Assembly: GCA_964540655.1 (NCBI GenBank)
Contig: CAZINR010000001.1
Coordinates: 1-64,000, forward strand
Length of the DNA: 64,000 nt
Reading direction: 5' to 3'
From: CAZQBY01 sp964540655
Lineage (GTDB): Archaea; Altiarchaeota; Altiarchaeia; JAFGQM01
In this document: piece after piece, positions 6,874 through 13,666 of the stretch
Layout: each line of letters begins with the position of its first letter
How positions within the stretch are numbered: the stretch's first letter is position 1
Notes under the pieces: model-generated
Told to the model about the DNA's origin: nothing
Seen by the model: the letters and a program-made list of their open reading frames with translations, nothing else
Databases searched by the model: none
Translations under genes and position numbers: made by a program

Positions 6874-7670
6874 GTTTTGTCGACAAACTCGGGAAAGAGT
6901 TCATAGTCACCGGGGAGGTGGAGCCAGAGGCGGCAGTCTCAGACTCGTTCCTGAAGAAAGCCGAGAAGTACGAACCGCACGCCGATGCGATAAACGTAAT
7001 CGATTCCCCCCTAGGCATACCGCAGGTGTCTTCCCTCGCCGCCTCTCATCTTCTGAAGCAGAACGGATACGAGCCGATCTTCCAGATATGCGCGCGAGAC
7101 CGCAACCGGACTGCGATAGTCAACGACCTGCTGGGGGCGAATCTGCTAGGGATAGAAAACGTCCTTGCCATAACGGGCGACTATCCGCAGGAGTCCAAGC
7201 CGGTCTACGAGTTCGATTCTGTCAGCCTCCTGCGTCTGATTAAGAAAGAGATGCCCAAGAGCTATAAGGGATTCGGCATGAATGTGGGGGCCGCCTACAA
7301 CCCCATGGCGCAACCGAACGAGCCGGAGCAGATAAAGCTGGAGAAGAAGCTGAAGTATGCCGATTTCATTCAGACCCAGATGGTCTTTGATTTGGAGAAG
7401 CTGGAGAGCAAGGTCGTCAAGAGGAACAGGAAGAAGATAATAGTCGGAATCTTCCCGCTCATACCCGGCATAGCCGACTACTTCAACAAGAACATCCCCG
7501 GGGTGAGCATACCGAGGGAAATGTCCGATTCGATAGAAACCGAGGACGACGGCGTCAGGTTGGCAAACGACCTGGCGCTGGAGGTCAAAGAGCGCGGCTT
7601 CGCGGGCGTGCACCTGATGGTGTTCAAGATAGAGGACAGGATCGGCGAGATTTTGCAGGGTGTAGTGTAA
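6870..7670 (+). CDS. metF: Methylenetetrahydrofolate/pterin reductase
   Basis: 266 residues, a TIM-barrel flavoprotein reducing methylene-H4folate (or methylene-H4pterin) to the methyl form. The start is the ATG overlapping the metV-like stop; a Met further upstream in frame lies inside metV and is not used. FIVTGEVEPE near the N-terminus carries the conserved Glu, NVLAITGDYP is the canonical strand after the flavin site, and VGIFPLIPG follows. No NAD(P)H module is fused, so electrons probably come from ferredoxin or another partner. It ends a plus-strand run convergent with the next gene. Confidence 0.88.
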   Translation: MSFVDKLGKEFIVTGEVEPEAAVSDSFLKKAEKYEPHADAINVIDSPLGIPQVSSLAASHLLKQNGYEPIFQICARDRNRTAIVNDLLGANLLGIENVLAITGDYPQESKPVYEFDSVSLLRLIKKEMPKSYKGFGMNVGAAYNPMAQPNEPEQIKLEKKLKYADFIQTQMVFDLEKLESKVVKRNRKKIIVGIFPLIPGIADYFNKNIPGVSIPREMSDSIETEDDGVRLANDLALEVKERGFAGVHLMVFKIEDRIGEILQGVV

Positions 7671-7674
7671 CCGC

Positions 7675-7917
7675 TCACTTCTCTCCCAGTTGCTTCAGCC
7701 TGACCTTCTTGTTCCTCTTCCTGCCCCTCCGCATCTTTCTCAAACGCTCTACCCGCTTCGGATTGGTGCTGCTGGGCTCCGTCTTGGCCAACTCTGCTTT
7801 CCTCTCCTGTTCTCTCCTTTCTCTATGGGGTTTTTGGAGGACCCAAGGGTCAAAAGCCTGAAAGAACCAATTAAGCCCTTCGTTCTTGCTGGTAGTTCTG
7901 ACTACTCTCCTGGGCAT
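7675..7917 (-). CDS. Small highly basic orphan protein
   Basis: 80 residues starting MPRRVVRTTSKNEGLNWFF and ending in a Lys/Arg-rich helix (RMRRGRKRNKKVRLKQLGEK-like tail, residues about 60-80). Over a third of the residues are Arg or Lys. No family recognised; DNA or RNA binding is a reasonable but unproven guess. The frame is open further upstream through mtdB, but the Met-Pro-Arg-Arg start matches the other basic orphans here. It is convergent with metF and downstream of mtdB, with a 38-bp gap to the latter. Confidence 0.6.
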   Translation of the reverse strand: MPRRVVRTTSKNEGLNWFFQAFDPWVLQKPHRERREQERKAELAKTEPSSTNPKRVERLRKMRRGRKRNKKVRLKQLGEK

Positions 7918-7955
7918 TGAGTATTTATGGTAAAGGGCAATATAAGTGCTATTTC

Positions 7956-8810
7956 CTACTTTGAAAGCTCTCTCGCCAATATAAGCGAGTCGTTGTAGTC
8001 GTAGAATTTGATTTCCTGCAGCGCCCTCTTTAGCATCTTCTTCTCCACCAGGTTCTTCAAATCCCCGATTGCGCACGGTCCCAGGCCCTTGGCGCCGCCG
8101 ATGCGGTCGCCATCCATGTCCGGCTTTATGCTCTCTATGCCATAGGGCTGTATGGCATTTACGTCCGCAACTATCTTGGGGCTCAACTTGGAGAGTGTCT
8201 CCGAGTCCATCAACTGGGTGGCTTTGGCGCCCGTGGCTAGAATGATGTCCGCGTCCTTGCAGGCGGCTGCCCTCTCCGAGACGTTCATACCCTGCGCGCC
8301 CGTGACCTTCCCGCGCACGTCGTCTGAGAGCTTGTTGGCTATCTTGGTGGCCTTGTCTTTGGTCCTTGAAGTTATCGTAACCTCCGCCCCCAGATTCCTC
8401 AGGAGCAGCGCGGATATCTGCCCTATGGGCCCCGTCCCGGCCAGTATCGTGACTTTCTTTCCTTTGAGGCTGCCGGCCAGCTTCTCTATCTTGGCTATGG
8501 TCGCAGCTGCGGTCGTGCATGCCCCGTTGGGATCGAATATCACCGACATGCTGAACGGGTCGCGCAGCATGCGCTTCAGCTTCTGGAATATCTTCTCGGA
8601 GCCGTCCAAGTCGCTCCCCACCATTATGACGGTGTTCCTGAGTCCCTCCTCGTCTCTGGCGAACATGGCATTGTGGATGATGTAATCCACATTATCAGCC
8701 GTCACACCGGCGTAGGGTATAACGGCATCATAGTCGGCGTCCAGGGCAAGGAGTAGGTCGAAGGGATTGGCTACCTTGTTCGTGTCCAGGTAAAGCAGCG
8801 CCTTCTTCAT
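7956..8810 (-). CDS. NAD(P)-dependent methylene-tetrahydromethanopterin/tetrahydrofolate dehydrogenase (MtdA/MtdB family)
   Basis: 284 residues. The N-terminal domain (KKALLYLDTNKVANPFDLLL) and the DPNGACTTAAATIAKIEK segment match MtdA/MtdB of methylotrophic bacteria. The Rossmann domain has ILAGTGPIGQISALLLRNL (about residues 121-139) and ends with GAKGLGPCAIGDLK. The reaction oxidises methylene-H4MPT or methylene-H4F to the methenyl form. The gene is 6 bp downstream of fae-hps, so formaldehyde capture and oxidation are co-transcribed. MtdA and MtdB cannot be told apart from sequence by eye. Archaea more often use the unrelated F420-dependent Mtd. Confidence 0.85.
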   Translation of the reverse strand: MKKALLYLDTNKVANPFDLLLALDADYDAVIPYAGVTADNVDYIIHNAMFARDEEGLRNTVIMVGSDLDGSEKIFQKLKRMLRDPFSMSVIFDPNGACTTAAATIAKIEKLAGSLKGKKVTILAGTGPIGQISALLLRNLGAEVTITSRTKDKATKIANKLSDDVRGKVTGAQGMNVSERAAACKDADIILATGAKATQLMDSETLSKLSPKIVADVNAIQPYGIESIKPDMDGDRIGGAKGLGPCAIGDLKNLVEKKMLKRALQEIKFYDYNDSLILARELSK

Positions 8811-8816
8811 TTAGCC

Positions 8817-10019
8817 TTACTCCCAGTGCGTCCTGTACAGATCTGTGTCCTCGCCCAGAAGGGACAGCAGCTCCCTCGCGGCCCTCTCCGGGTCCTTCGA
8901 CTGGGTTATGTACCTGCCGACTATCAGTATGTCGGCTCCGTTTATGAGCGCCTGCTTGGCGGTCTTGGGGTTTATGCCCCCGGCCACGGCGCACAGAATC
9001 TTGTCGGATACCTCGGACTTTATCTGTTTTATCAGCTTCCAGCGGGCGTCTTCCGACTGCTCTTCCTTGCCCCTGCCGGAATCCACGTTCCTGTGAAGAA
9101 TGACCACGTCCGGCTGCTCCTTGAGTTCCTTGAGAACGCCCTTCGGGTCGCCGACGTTCATCATGTCCACGTAAGCGTAGATGCCCATACGATGCGCCTC
9201 GTATACTACGTTGTTTATGGTCTCTTTCGTGGACAATCCAGAGACGACCACCGCGTCGGCGCCCTGGTTGTAGGCGATGTCCACCTCTACCTTCCCCACG
9301 TCCAGGGTCTTCAAGTCCGCTATGAGGAATGTGTCGGACCTGACCTTCCGTATGTCCTTGAGGCCCCTGACGCCCCATTCCTTGATGAACGGTGTGCCGG
9401 CTTCCAGCAGCACCATGTCGTTGCGAGGTATCTGCTCGACCACCCTCTTTATCGCCGACAGATCGGTTATGTCGAGGGCTATCTGCAGGTACGGCGGCCT
9501 CCATAACCGCGTCATCTTGACCCCGGCTATCGCGTGGGTGGCCCTGTCCTTTTCGAAGTTTATCTTCTTCAAACTCGGGTATTTGTCCAGAGCCCTCTTT
9601 ATAGCCATCTTGGTGGCAGAGTAGTTGTAGCGGTATATCCTATCGAAACTCTCCGCCTCAGGGTGTATGAACACCGAGGCTATTATGACGTAATCTTCTG
9701 AGTATTCCTCGGGTATGGTGCCTTCGGAGACCGAGTCCGCGACCGCCTTCGCGACCGCCGCCTGGGCCGGCCCGAATATCTTGCCGGCGTCGTCTAGGTT
9801 CTTGACAGTGACTTTCGGTATTATCAAAGTAGCGGGCTTCGGTATTAGATTGGGCCGGATGACCGCCAGCAACGGGGTGTGGCCCTGCGAAAGCTGCGTC
9901 ATGCCGTTCAGAAACGCCGACCCGACCGGGCCGTCCTTCTTCCCTATGGTCAAGTCCACGTGCGCTAACTCGTTGCCCTCTCCGACCAATGCCTCGCCGA
10001 TCAAAAAATCGTTTTCCAT
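8817..10019 (-). CDS. fae-hps: Bifunctional formaldehyde-activating enzyme / 3-hexulose-6-phosphate synthase
   Basis: 400 residues, a fusion known from methanogens and Archaeoglobi. Residues 1-160 are Fae, which condenses formaldehyde with tetrahydromethanopterin; H20 in ELAHVDL is the conserved catalytic His. Residues from about 165 are the orotidine-decarboxylase-like Hps barrel (LLEAGTPFIKEWGV, LIADLKTLD, VAGGINPKTAKQAL). In archaea Hps usually runs backwards, making ribulose 5-phosphate and formaldehyde from hexulose 6-phosphate. Located between ribH and the mtdB-like gene on the minus strand; ribulose 5-phosphate is also the substrate for RibB, linking it to the riboflavin genes. Confidence 0.95.
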   Translation of the reverse strand: MENDFLIGEALVGEGNELAHVDLTIGKKDGPVGSAFLNGMTQLSQGHTPLLAVIRPNLIPKPATLIIPKVTVKNLDDAGKIFGPAQAAVAKAVADSVSEGTIPEEYSEDYVIIASVFIHPEAESFDRIYRYNYSATKMAIKRALDKYPSLKKINFEKDRATHAIAGVKMTRLWRPPYLQIALDITDLSAIKRVVEQIPRNDMVLLEAGTPFIKEWGVRGLKDIRKVRSDTFLIADLKTLDVGKVEVDIAYNQGADAVVVSGLSTKETINNVVYEAHRMGIYAYVDMMNVGDPKGVLKELKEQPDVVILHRNVDSGRGKEEQSEDARWKLIKQIKSEVSDKILCAVAGGINPKTAKQALINGADILIVGRYITQSKDPERAARELLSLLGEDTDLYRTHWE

Positions 10020-10034
10020 TATCTCCTCCAGTTA

Positions 10035-10439
10035 TTAAGCGTTCTTGGACAGCTTCACCGCCGATTCCACACCTCTCTTGGCGTAATCGTCTATCCTGCT
10101 CATGGCCTGCGCGCGCGTCTGGCCCGGTCCGCTGACCCCCAGTCCCACCGGCTTGTCGTATTCGAGCGACAAGTCGGTCAGCTTCCTTGCGAGCTGCCCG
10201 GCTATGACCTCGTCGTGTTCGGTCTCCCCCTCTATTATCGCGCCGAGCGCCACGACCGCGTCTACGCCCTTGTTCTTCAAGAGCTTTTTGACCATGATGG
10301 GCATGTCATATGAGCCGGGCACCGCGGCGACCTCTACCACCTTCGCACCGAGCAGTTTGGCGTGCTCCTTGGCCCTTTCCAGCATGGCGCTGGTTATGTC
10401 ATAGTTAAACTCAGAAACAACTATACCAAGATTCGTCAT
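10035..10439 (-). CDS. ribH: 6,7-dimethyl-8-ribityllumazine synthase
   Basis: 134 residues. It condenses the ribityl pyrimidine with dihydroxybutanone phosphate to lumazine. FNYDITSAML supplies the pyrimidine-binding segment, VPGSYDMPIMVKKLL and ALGAIIEGETEHDEVIAG (catalytic His in the last) are diagnostic. Length is typical for archaeal RibH. It is part of the minus-strand series ribD-ribBA-ribC-ORF-ribH-fae-hps-mtdB. A TATA-like AT-rich stretch (10445-10480) upstream suggests an internal promoter. Confidence 0.95.
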   Translation of the reverse strand: MTNLGIVVSEFNYDITSAMLERAKEHAKLLGAKVVEVAAVPGSYDMPIMVKKLLKNKGVDAVVALGAIIEGETEHDEVIAGQLARKLTDLSLEYDKPVGLGVSGPGQTRAQAMSRIDDYAKRGVESAVKLSKNA

Positions 10440-10487
10440 TTTTAGAAACCCCTATAATTTGTTTTTGTTTGAATTAAAATAAAAGCC

Positions 10488-10700
10488 TCACATCAGCTCT
10501 TTCACCGTGTAGTGCGTCGCGCTGAGTATGGCCAGCCCGATGAGTATCGAGATTATAAAGCTGAAAGTCGGGTCCTCGGGAAAGAGGTGCAGGTCCATCA
10601 GCCCCCAGAAGCCCCTCCAAACCGCGATGACGCCGACCGCAATCACTATCGCCAGGATGGTTTGCTCGTACGGCTTCTGCTCTAATATCCTTCCAATCAT
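10488..10700 (-). CDS. Small two-helix membrane protein in riboflavin cluster
   Basis: 70 residues with two hydrophobic helices (about 15-35 and 45-62) separated by the conserved-looking loop GLMDLHLFPEDPTFSF. The start overlaps the end of ribC by 4 bases (ATGA), so it is translated with it. No enzymatic motif is visible. It resembles short archaeal and bacterial two-TM proteins of unknown role. The tight coupling to ribC and ribH raises the possibility of a role in flavin handling, but nothing in the sequence shows this. Confidence 0.7.
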   Translation of the reverse strand: MIGRILEQKPYEQTILAIVIAVGVIAVWRGFWGLMDLHLFPEDPTFSFIISILIGLAILSATHYTVKELM

Positions 10701-11158
10701 CTTATCGGCCCGGCGTCCCCCCGGCCCTGCCGCGCGCCGGTGGCTGCCCTTTTCTTAAGGTTTTCCGGCTTAAGAACCAATTCCACGGCATTGCGCGCGT
10801 GCTTGACTGCGCGGTTCCTGCAGACTTCCAGCAGGTCTTTTTCGTCCTTGCCCTCGCCCTCATGGACGAACACCTCGATTATGTGCTTGTTCGCCATCAG
10901 TTGTGCCTGTATGATGCCTAGGCTCGCCTCGTGCGCGCACTGCTTGTCGATTTCCTCCTTCCCCGGCATGCCGAAAGCCATGGCAATGTCGCAGCCATCC
11001 CGCTCCAGCAGGAGCTTGCACTCAACCGGCAGGTCCTTCACGCCGGGAACAGTTCTCCGGACTATCCCGGCCTTCGGATAATTCTCCTCGATCTCTTTTC
11101 TTGCGAAAGAAGCCATGTCGACGCGCGCGAACGTCGTGTCCACCAAACCGATTTTCAT
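10697..11158 (-). CDS. ribC: Riboflavin synthase, archaeal type
   Basis: 153 residues, the archaeal riboflavin synthase related to lumazine synthase rather than the bacterial RibE. MKIGLVDTTFARVDMASFA, RRTVPGVKDLPVE and the segment beginning MAFGMPGKEEIDKQCAHEAS are diagnostic. It dismutates two lumazines to riboflavin and the pyrimidine precursor. The C-terminal 20 residues (RAATGARQGRGDAGPIR) are an unusual basic tail. The gene overlaps the following two-helix membrane protein gene. A near-perfect palindrome sits just ahead of its start codon. Confidence 0.95.
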   Translation of the reverse strand: MKIGLVDTTFARVDMASFARKEIEENYPKAGIVRRTVPGVKDLPVECKLLLERDGCDIAMAFGMPGKEEIDKQCAHEASLGIIQAQLMANKHIIEVFVHEGEGKDEKDLLEVCRNRAVKHARNAVELVLKPENLKKRAATGARQGRGDAGPIR

Positions 11159-11164
11159 CTTAGA

Positions 11165-11180
11165 GCAAGCATATGTTTGC
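11165..11180. promoter_or_regulatory. Near-perfect 16-bp palindrome upstream of ribC (operator candidate)
   Basis: GCAAGCATATGTTTGC has dyad symmetry with one mismatched pair. It lies 7 bp upstream of the ribC start codon. On the minus strand a TATA-like CTTTTTAATTCC at about 11188-11199 precedes it by the distance expected for the transcription start, so the palindrome would cover the start site, a classic repressor position. Archaeal riboflavin genes are regulated by RbkR in several lineages; whether this is such a site is unknown. Confidence 0.4.
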
Positions 11181-11230
11181 CTGAAAGGAATTAAAAAGAG
11201 TCCCAGACCTTTTTATTACTAAAAGTAATA

Positions 11231-12448
11231 TCATTCCTCGAAGTGCCCCAGCTTGCGCTTCTTGGTGTTGATGTATCGCTCGTTGTGCGGGTTCGTCGGC
11301 AGGTAGAGCGGCACCCTCCCCACTACCCTCAGCCCGTAACCTTCGAGCCCCACAATCTTCCTCGGATTGTTCGTCATCAACCTTATGGTGCTCAGCCCTA
11401 GGTCTCTCAGTATCTGGGCGCCGATGCCGTACTCCCTCAAATCGTCCTCGAAACCCAGGGCGTGATTGGCCTCGACCGTGTCCAGGCCCTCATCCTGCAA
11501 GGCATACGCCCTCATCTTGTTCCTCAGGCCTATGCCTCTGCCCTCTTGCCTCATGTACAGAAGGACTCCCTCGCCCTCCTCGTCAATCCTCCGCAAAGCC
11601 TCGTGCAGCTGCTCCCCGCAGTCGCATCTCAGGGAACCCAGCAGGTCGCCGGTCAGGCACTCGGAATGAACCCTCACCAAAACGTTTTTCTCACCCTTGA
11701 CATCTCCCCTGACAAGGGCCAGATGGTCCTTGTCGTCCACTACCGACCTGTAAAGAATGACTTTGAAATCACCGTGTCTGGTCGGAAGTTTGGCCTCGGT
11801 GATCCTCTCGATTAGCGGCTCCTTCTTCTTGCCTATGTATGTCTTGTCCTTCCTTATGCGGTACTCTATCAAATCTTCGATAGAGATTATCTTCAGACCG
11901 TGCTCATCGGCGAACTCTTCTAGCTGCGGGAGCCGGGCCATGGCCCCGTCCTCTTTGATTACCTCGCAGATGACACCGGCCGGATAGAAACCGGCCAGAC
12001 GTGCCAGGTCCACCGCGGCCTCGGTATGGCCTGCCCTTTTCAGCACCCCACCCTCCTTTGCGCGCAGGGGGAATATGTGCCCAGGGCGACTGAAGTCCTC
12101 GGGCCTAGCCAGCGGATCCAGGAACTTCCTTATGGTGCGCGCGCGGTCATGAGCGGATATGCCGGTGGTCGTCCCGTCTTTCGCGTCTATAGAGACGGTG
12201 AAGGCAGTCTCTTTCTTGTCGGTGTTGTCCTTCACCATCTGCCTGATGTCCAGCTCGTCCAGACGGTCCCCGGAGGAGGCTAGACACACTAGTCCGCGGC
12301 CCTCTTTTATCATGAAATTGACCGCTTCTGGCGTCACCTTCTCGGCCGCCATAACCAGATCGCCCTCATTCTCCCTGTTCTCGTCGTCCACGACTATCAC
12401 CATCTTCCCCTCTTCGATGTCCCCTATGGCCTCTTCTATCTTGTTCAC
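11231..12448 (-). CDS. ribBA: 3,4-dihydroxy-2-butanone 4-phosphate synthase / GTP cyclohydrolase II
   Basis: 405 residues in two domains. RibB (1-200) has VVDDENRENEGDLVMAAEKV and SAHDRARTI, and RibA (from about 205) has RVHSECLTGDLLGSLRCDCG with the zinc cysteines and RQEGRGIGLRNKM. It supplies both precursors of riboflavin. GTG is the start codon, overlapping the ribD stop (GTGA). Most archaea use ArfA/ArfB rather than RibA, so this bacterial-type fusion suggests transfer. The upstream neighbour is ribD, also bacterial-type. Confidence 0.96.
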   Translation of the reverse strand: MNKIEEAIGDIEEGKMVIVVDDENRENEGDLVMAAEKVTPEAVNFMIKEGRGLVCLASSGDRLDELDIRQMVKDNTDKKETAFTVSIDAKDGTTTGISAHDRARTIRKFLDPLARPEDFSRPGHIFPLRAKEGGVLKRAGHTEAAVDLARLAGFYPAGVICEVIKEDGAMARLPQLEEFADEHGLKIISIEDLIEYRIRKDKTYIGKKKEPLIERITEAKLPTRHGDFKVILYRSVVDDKDHLALVRGDVKGEKNVLVRVHSECLTGDLLGSLRCDCGEQLHEALRRIDEEGEGVLLYMRQEGRGIGLRNKMRAYALQDEGLDTVEANHALGFEDDLREYGIGAQILRDLGLSTIRLMTNNPRKIVGLEGYGLRVVGRVPLYLPTNPHNERYINTKKRKLGHFEE

Positions 12449-13530
12449 TTTTTCGCAGGATATCCCAGCAGGAGGAAATCTTCCCCCACCCTCTTCATCT
12501 CCACCCGCTCCAGGCGAGTGGCGTCTTTTATGTTCTTCGCCCCTCGACCGGTTATCACAGCCCCACTCCCACTGATTATCTTCGGGGATATGAAGAACAT
12601 GACTTTGTCCACTATGCCTGCGTCGAGGGCCGAGCCGATGAGCTCCCCCCCACCCTCTACCATTATGGAGGTTATCTCCTCTGAGACAAGCTCTCCCAAG
12701 AGCTTCTTCAAATCCACTTCGCCATCGACATCATCCACGACCACGACCCTTTTCCCCCTTTTCCTGAGGGCCTCTATCCGGTCCATGGGAGCTTGGTTGG
12801 TCGTAGCTATTACAGTCTTGGCATCGTTGTTCAGTATCTTGGCGTCAGCCGGGATTCTCAGTCTGGAATCAGCGACAATCCTTATGGGATTTTTGCCCTC
12901 GCAGGTTCGGCAGGTCAATTCCGGGTCGTCCTTCAGGACAGTCTCAATCCCCACCATTACCGCGTCCACCTGCGCGCGCAAGTCGTGGACCGCACTCCTG
13001 GCTTCTTCGCCGGTTATCCACCTCGAACTCCCATCAGCCGCGGACATCTTGCCGTCCGCGGACAGCGCCGCCTTTGCGATTACGAACGGCTGCTTGGTCG
13101 TTATGAACTTCTCGTATGCCTCGTTCATCTCTCTCGCTTCCATCTCTAGGATTCCCTTCTCGACTTCGATGCCCGCGCGCGACAATTGCGCTATCCCCCG
13201 GCCCGAGACCTTCGGGTTCGGGTCCTCGGAGGCGATGACCACCCTGTTCACGCCCGCCTCGATTATCGCGTCCGTGCAGGGAGGCGTCCTCCCCTCGCAG
13301 CAGCAGGGCTCCAGGGTGACGTACATGGTCGCACTCCTCGCCTGTTCCCTAGCCCCCTCCAGGGCCTTCACCTCGGCGTGAGCTTCTCCAGCCTTCTCGT
13401 GAAACCCGCTCCCCACTATTTTCCCGCTCTTGACTATTAAACATCCCACCGCGGGGTTCGGTGATGTCCTGCCCAGCCCCTTCCTGGCCAGATTCAGCGC
13501 CTCGCGCATATATTCCTCGTCAGAATTCAC
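12445..13530 (-). CDS. ribD: Riboflavin biosynthesis deaminase/reductase
   Basis: About 361 residues when started at the GTG (13528-13530), giving NSDEEYMREALNLARKGLGR, the normal RibD N-terminus; the reading frame is open for another 145 codons upstream, but that part shows no homology and overlaps the divergent promoter region. The deaminase domain has HAEVKALEGA and EPCCCEGRTPPCTDAI (zinc ligands). The reductase domain starts near residue 150 (VIAKAALSADGKMSA, VHDLRAQVDAVMVGI) and ends with the VEGGGELIGSAL motif. It carries out two consecutive steps after GTP cyclohydrolase II. First gene of the riboflavin series. Confidence 0.93.
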   Translation of the reverse strand: MNSDEEYMREALNLARKGLGRTSPNPAVGCLIVKSGKIVGSGFHEKAGEAHAEVKALEGAREQARSATMYVTLEPCCCEGRTPPCTDAIIEAGVNRVVIASEDPNPKVSGRGIAQLSRAGIEVEKGILEMEAREMNEAYEKFITTKQPFVIAKAALSADGKMSAADGSSRWITGEEARSAVHDLRAQVDAVMVGIETVLKDDPELTCRTCEGKNPIRIVADSRLRIPADAKILNNDAKTVIATTNQAPMDRIEALRKRGKRVVVVDDVDGEVDLKKLLGELVSEEITSIMVEGGGELIGSALDAGIVDKVMFFISPKIISGSGAVITGRGAKNIKDATRLERVEMKRVGEDFLLLGYPAKK

Positions 13531-13578
13531 GTTTAAACAGCCATATAATTCAGAACAACGGCTAAAAATCAGAATTTT

Positions 13579-13612
13579 CCACCGGTCTATTGACCTGTGG
13601 TTTTTGACAGGT
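13579..13612. promoter_or_regulatory. Overlapping inverted repeats between ribD and the DHPS-related gene
   Basis: CCACCGGTC (13579-13587) and GACCTGTGG (13592-13600) form a hairpin with a TATT loop and one mismatch. The right arm also contains ACCTGT (13593-13598), which pairs with ACAGGT (13607-13612) across GGTTTTTG. The two hairpins share sequence, so they exclude each other. The site is in the 136-bp divergent intergenic region and could be a protein operator or an RNA element in the leader of the rightward gene. Function is not established. Confidence 0.35.
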
Positions 13613-13666
13613 GCCGCATCGGCGATGGTCCATATTTGTTCATTTAGACTCATAATATACGAAAAG

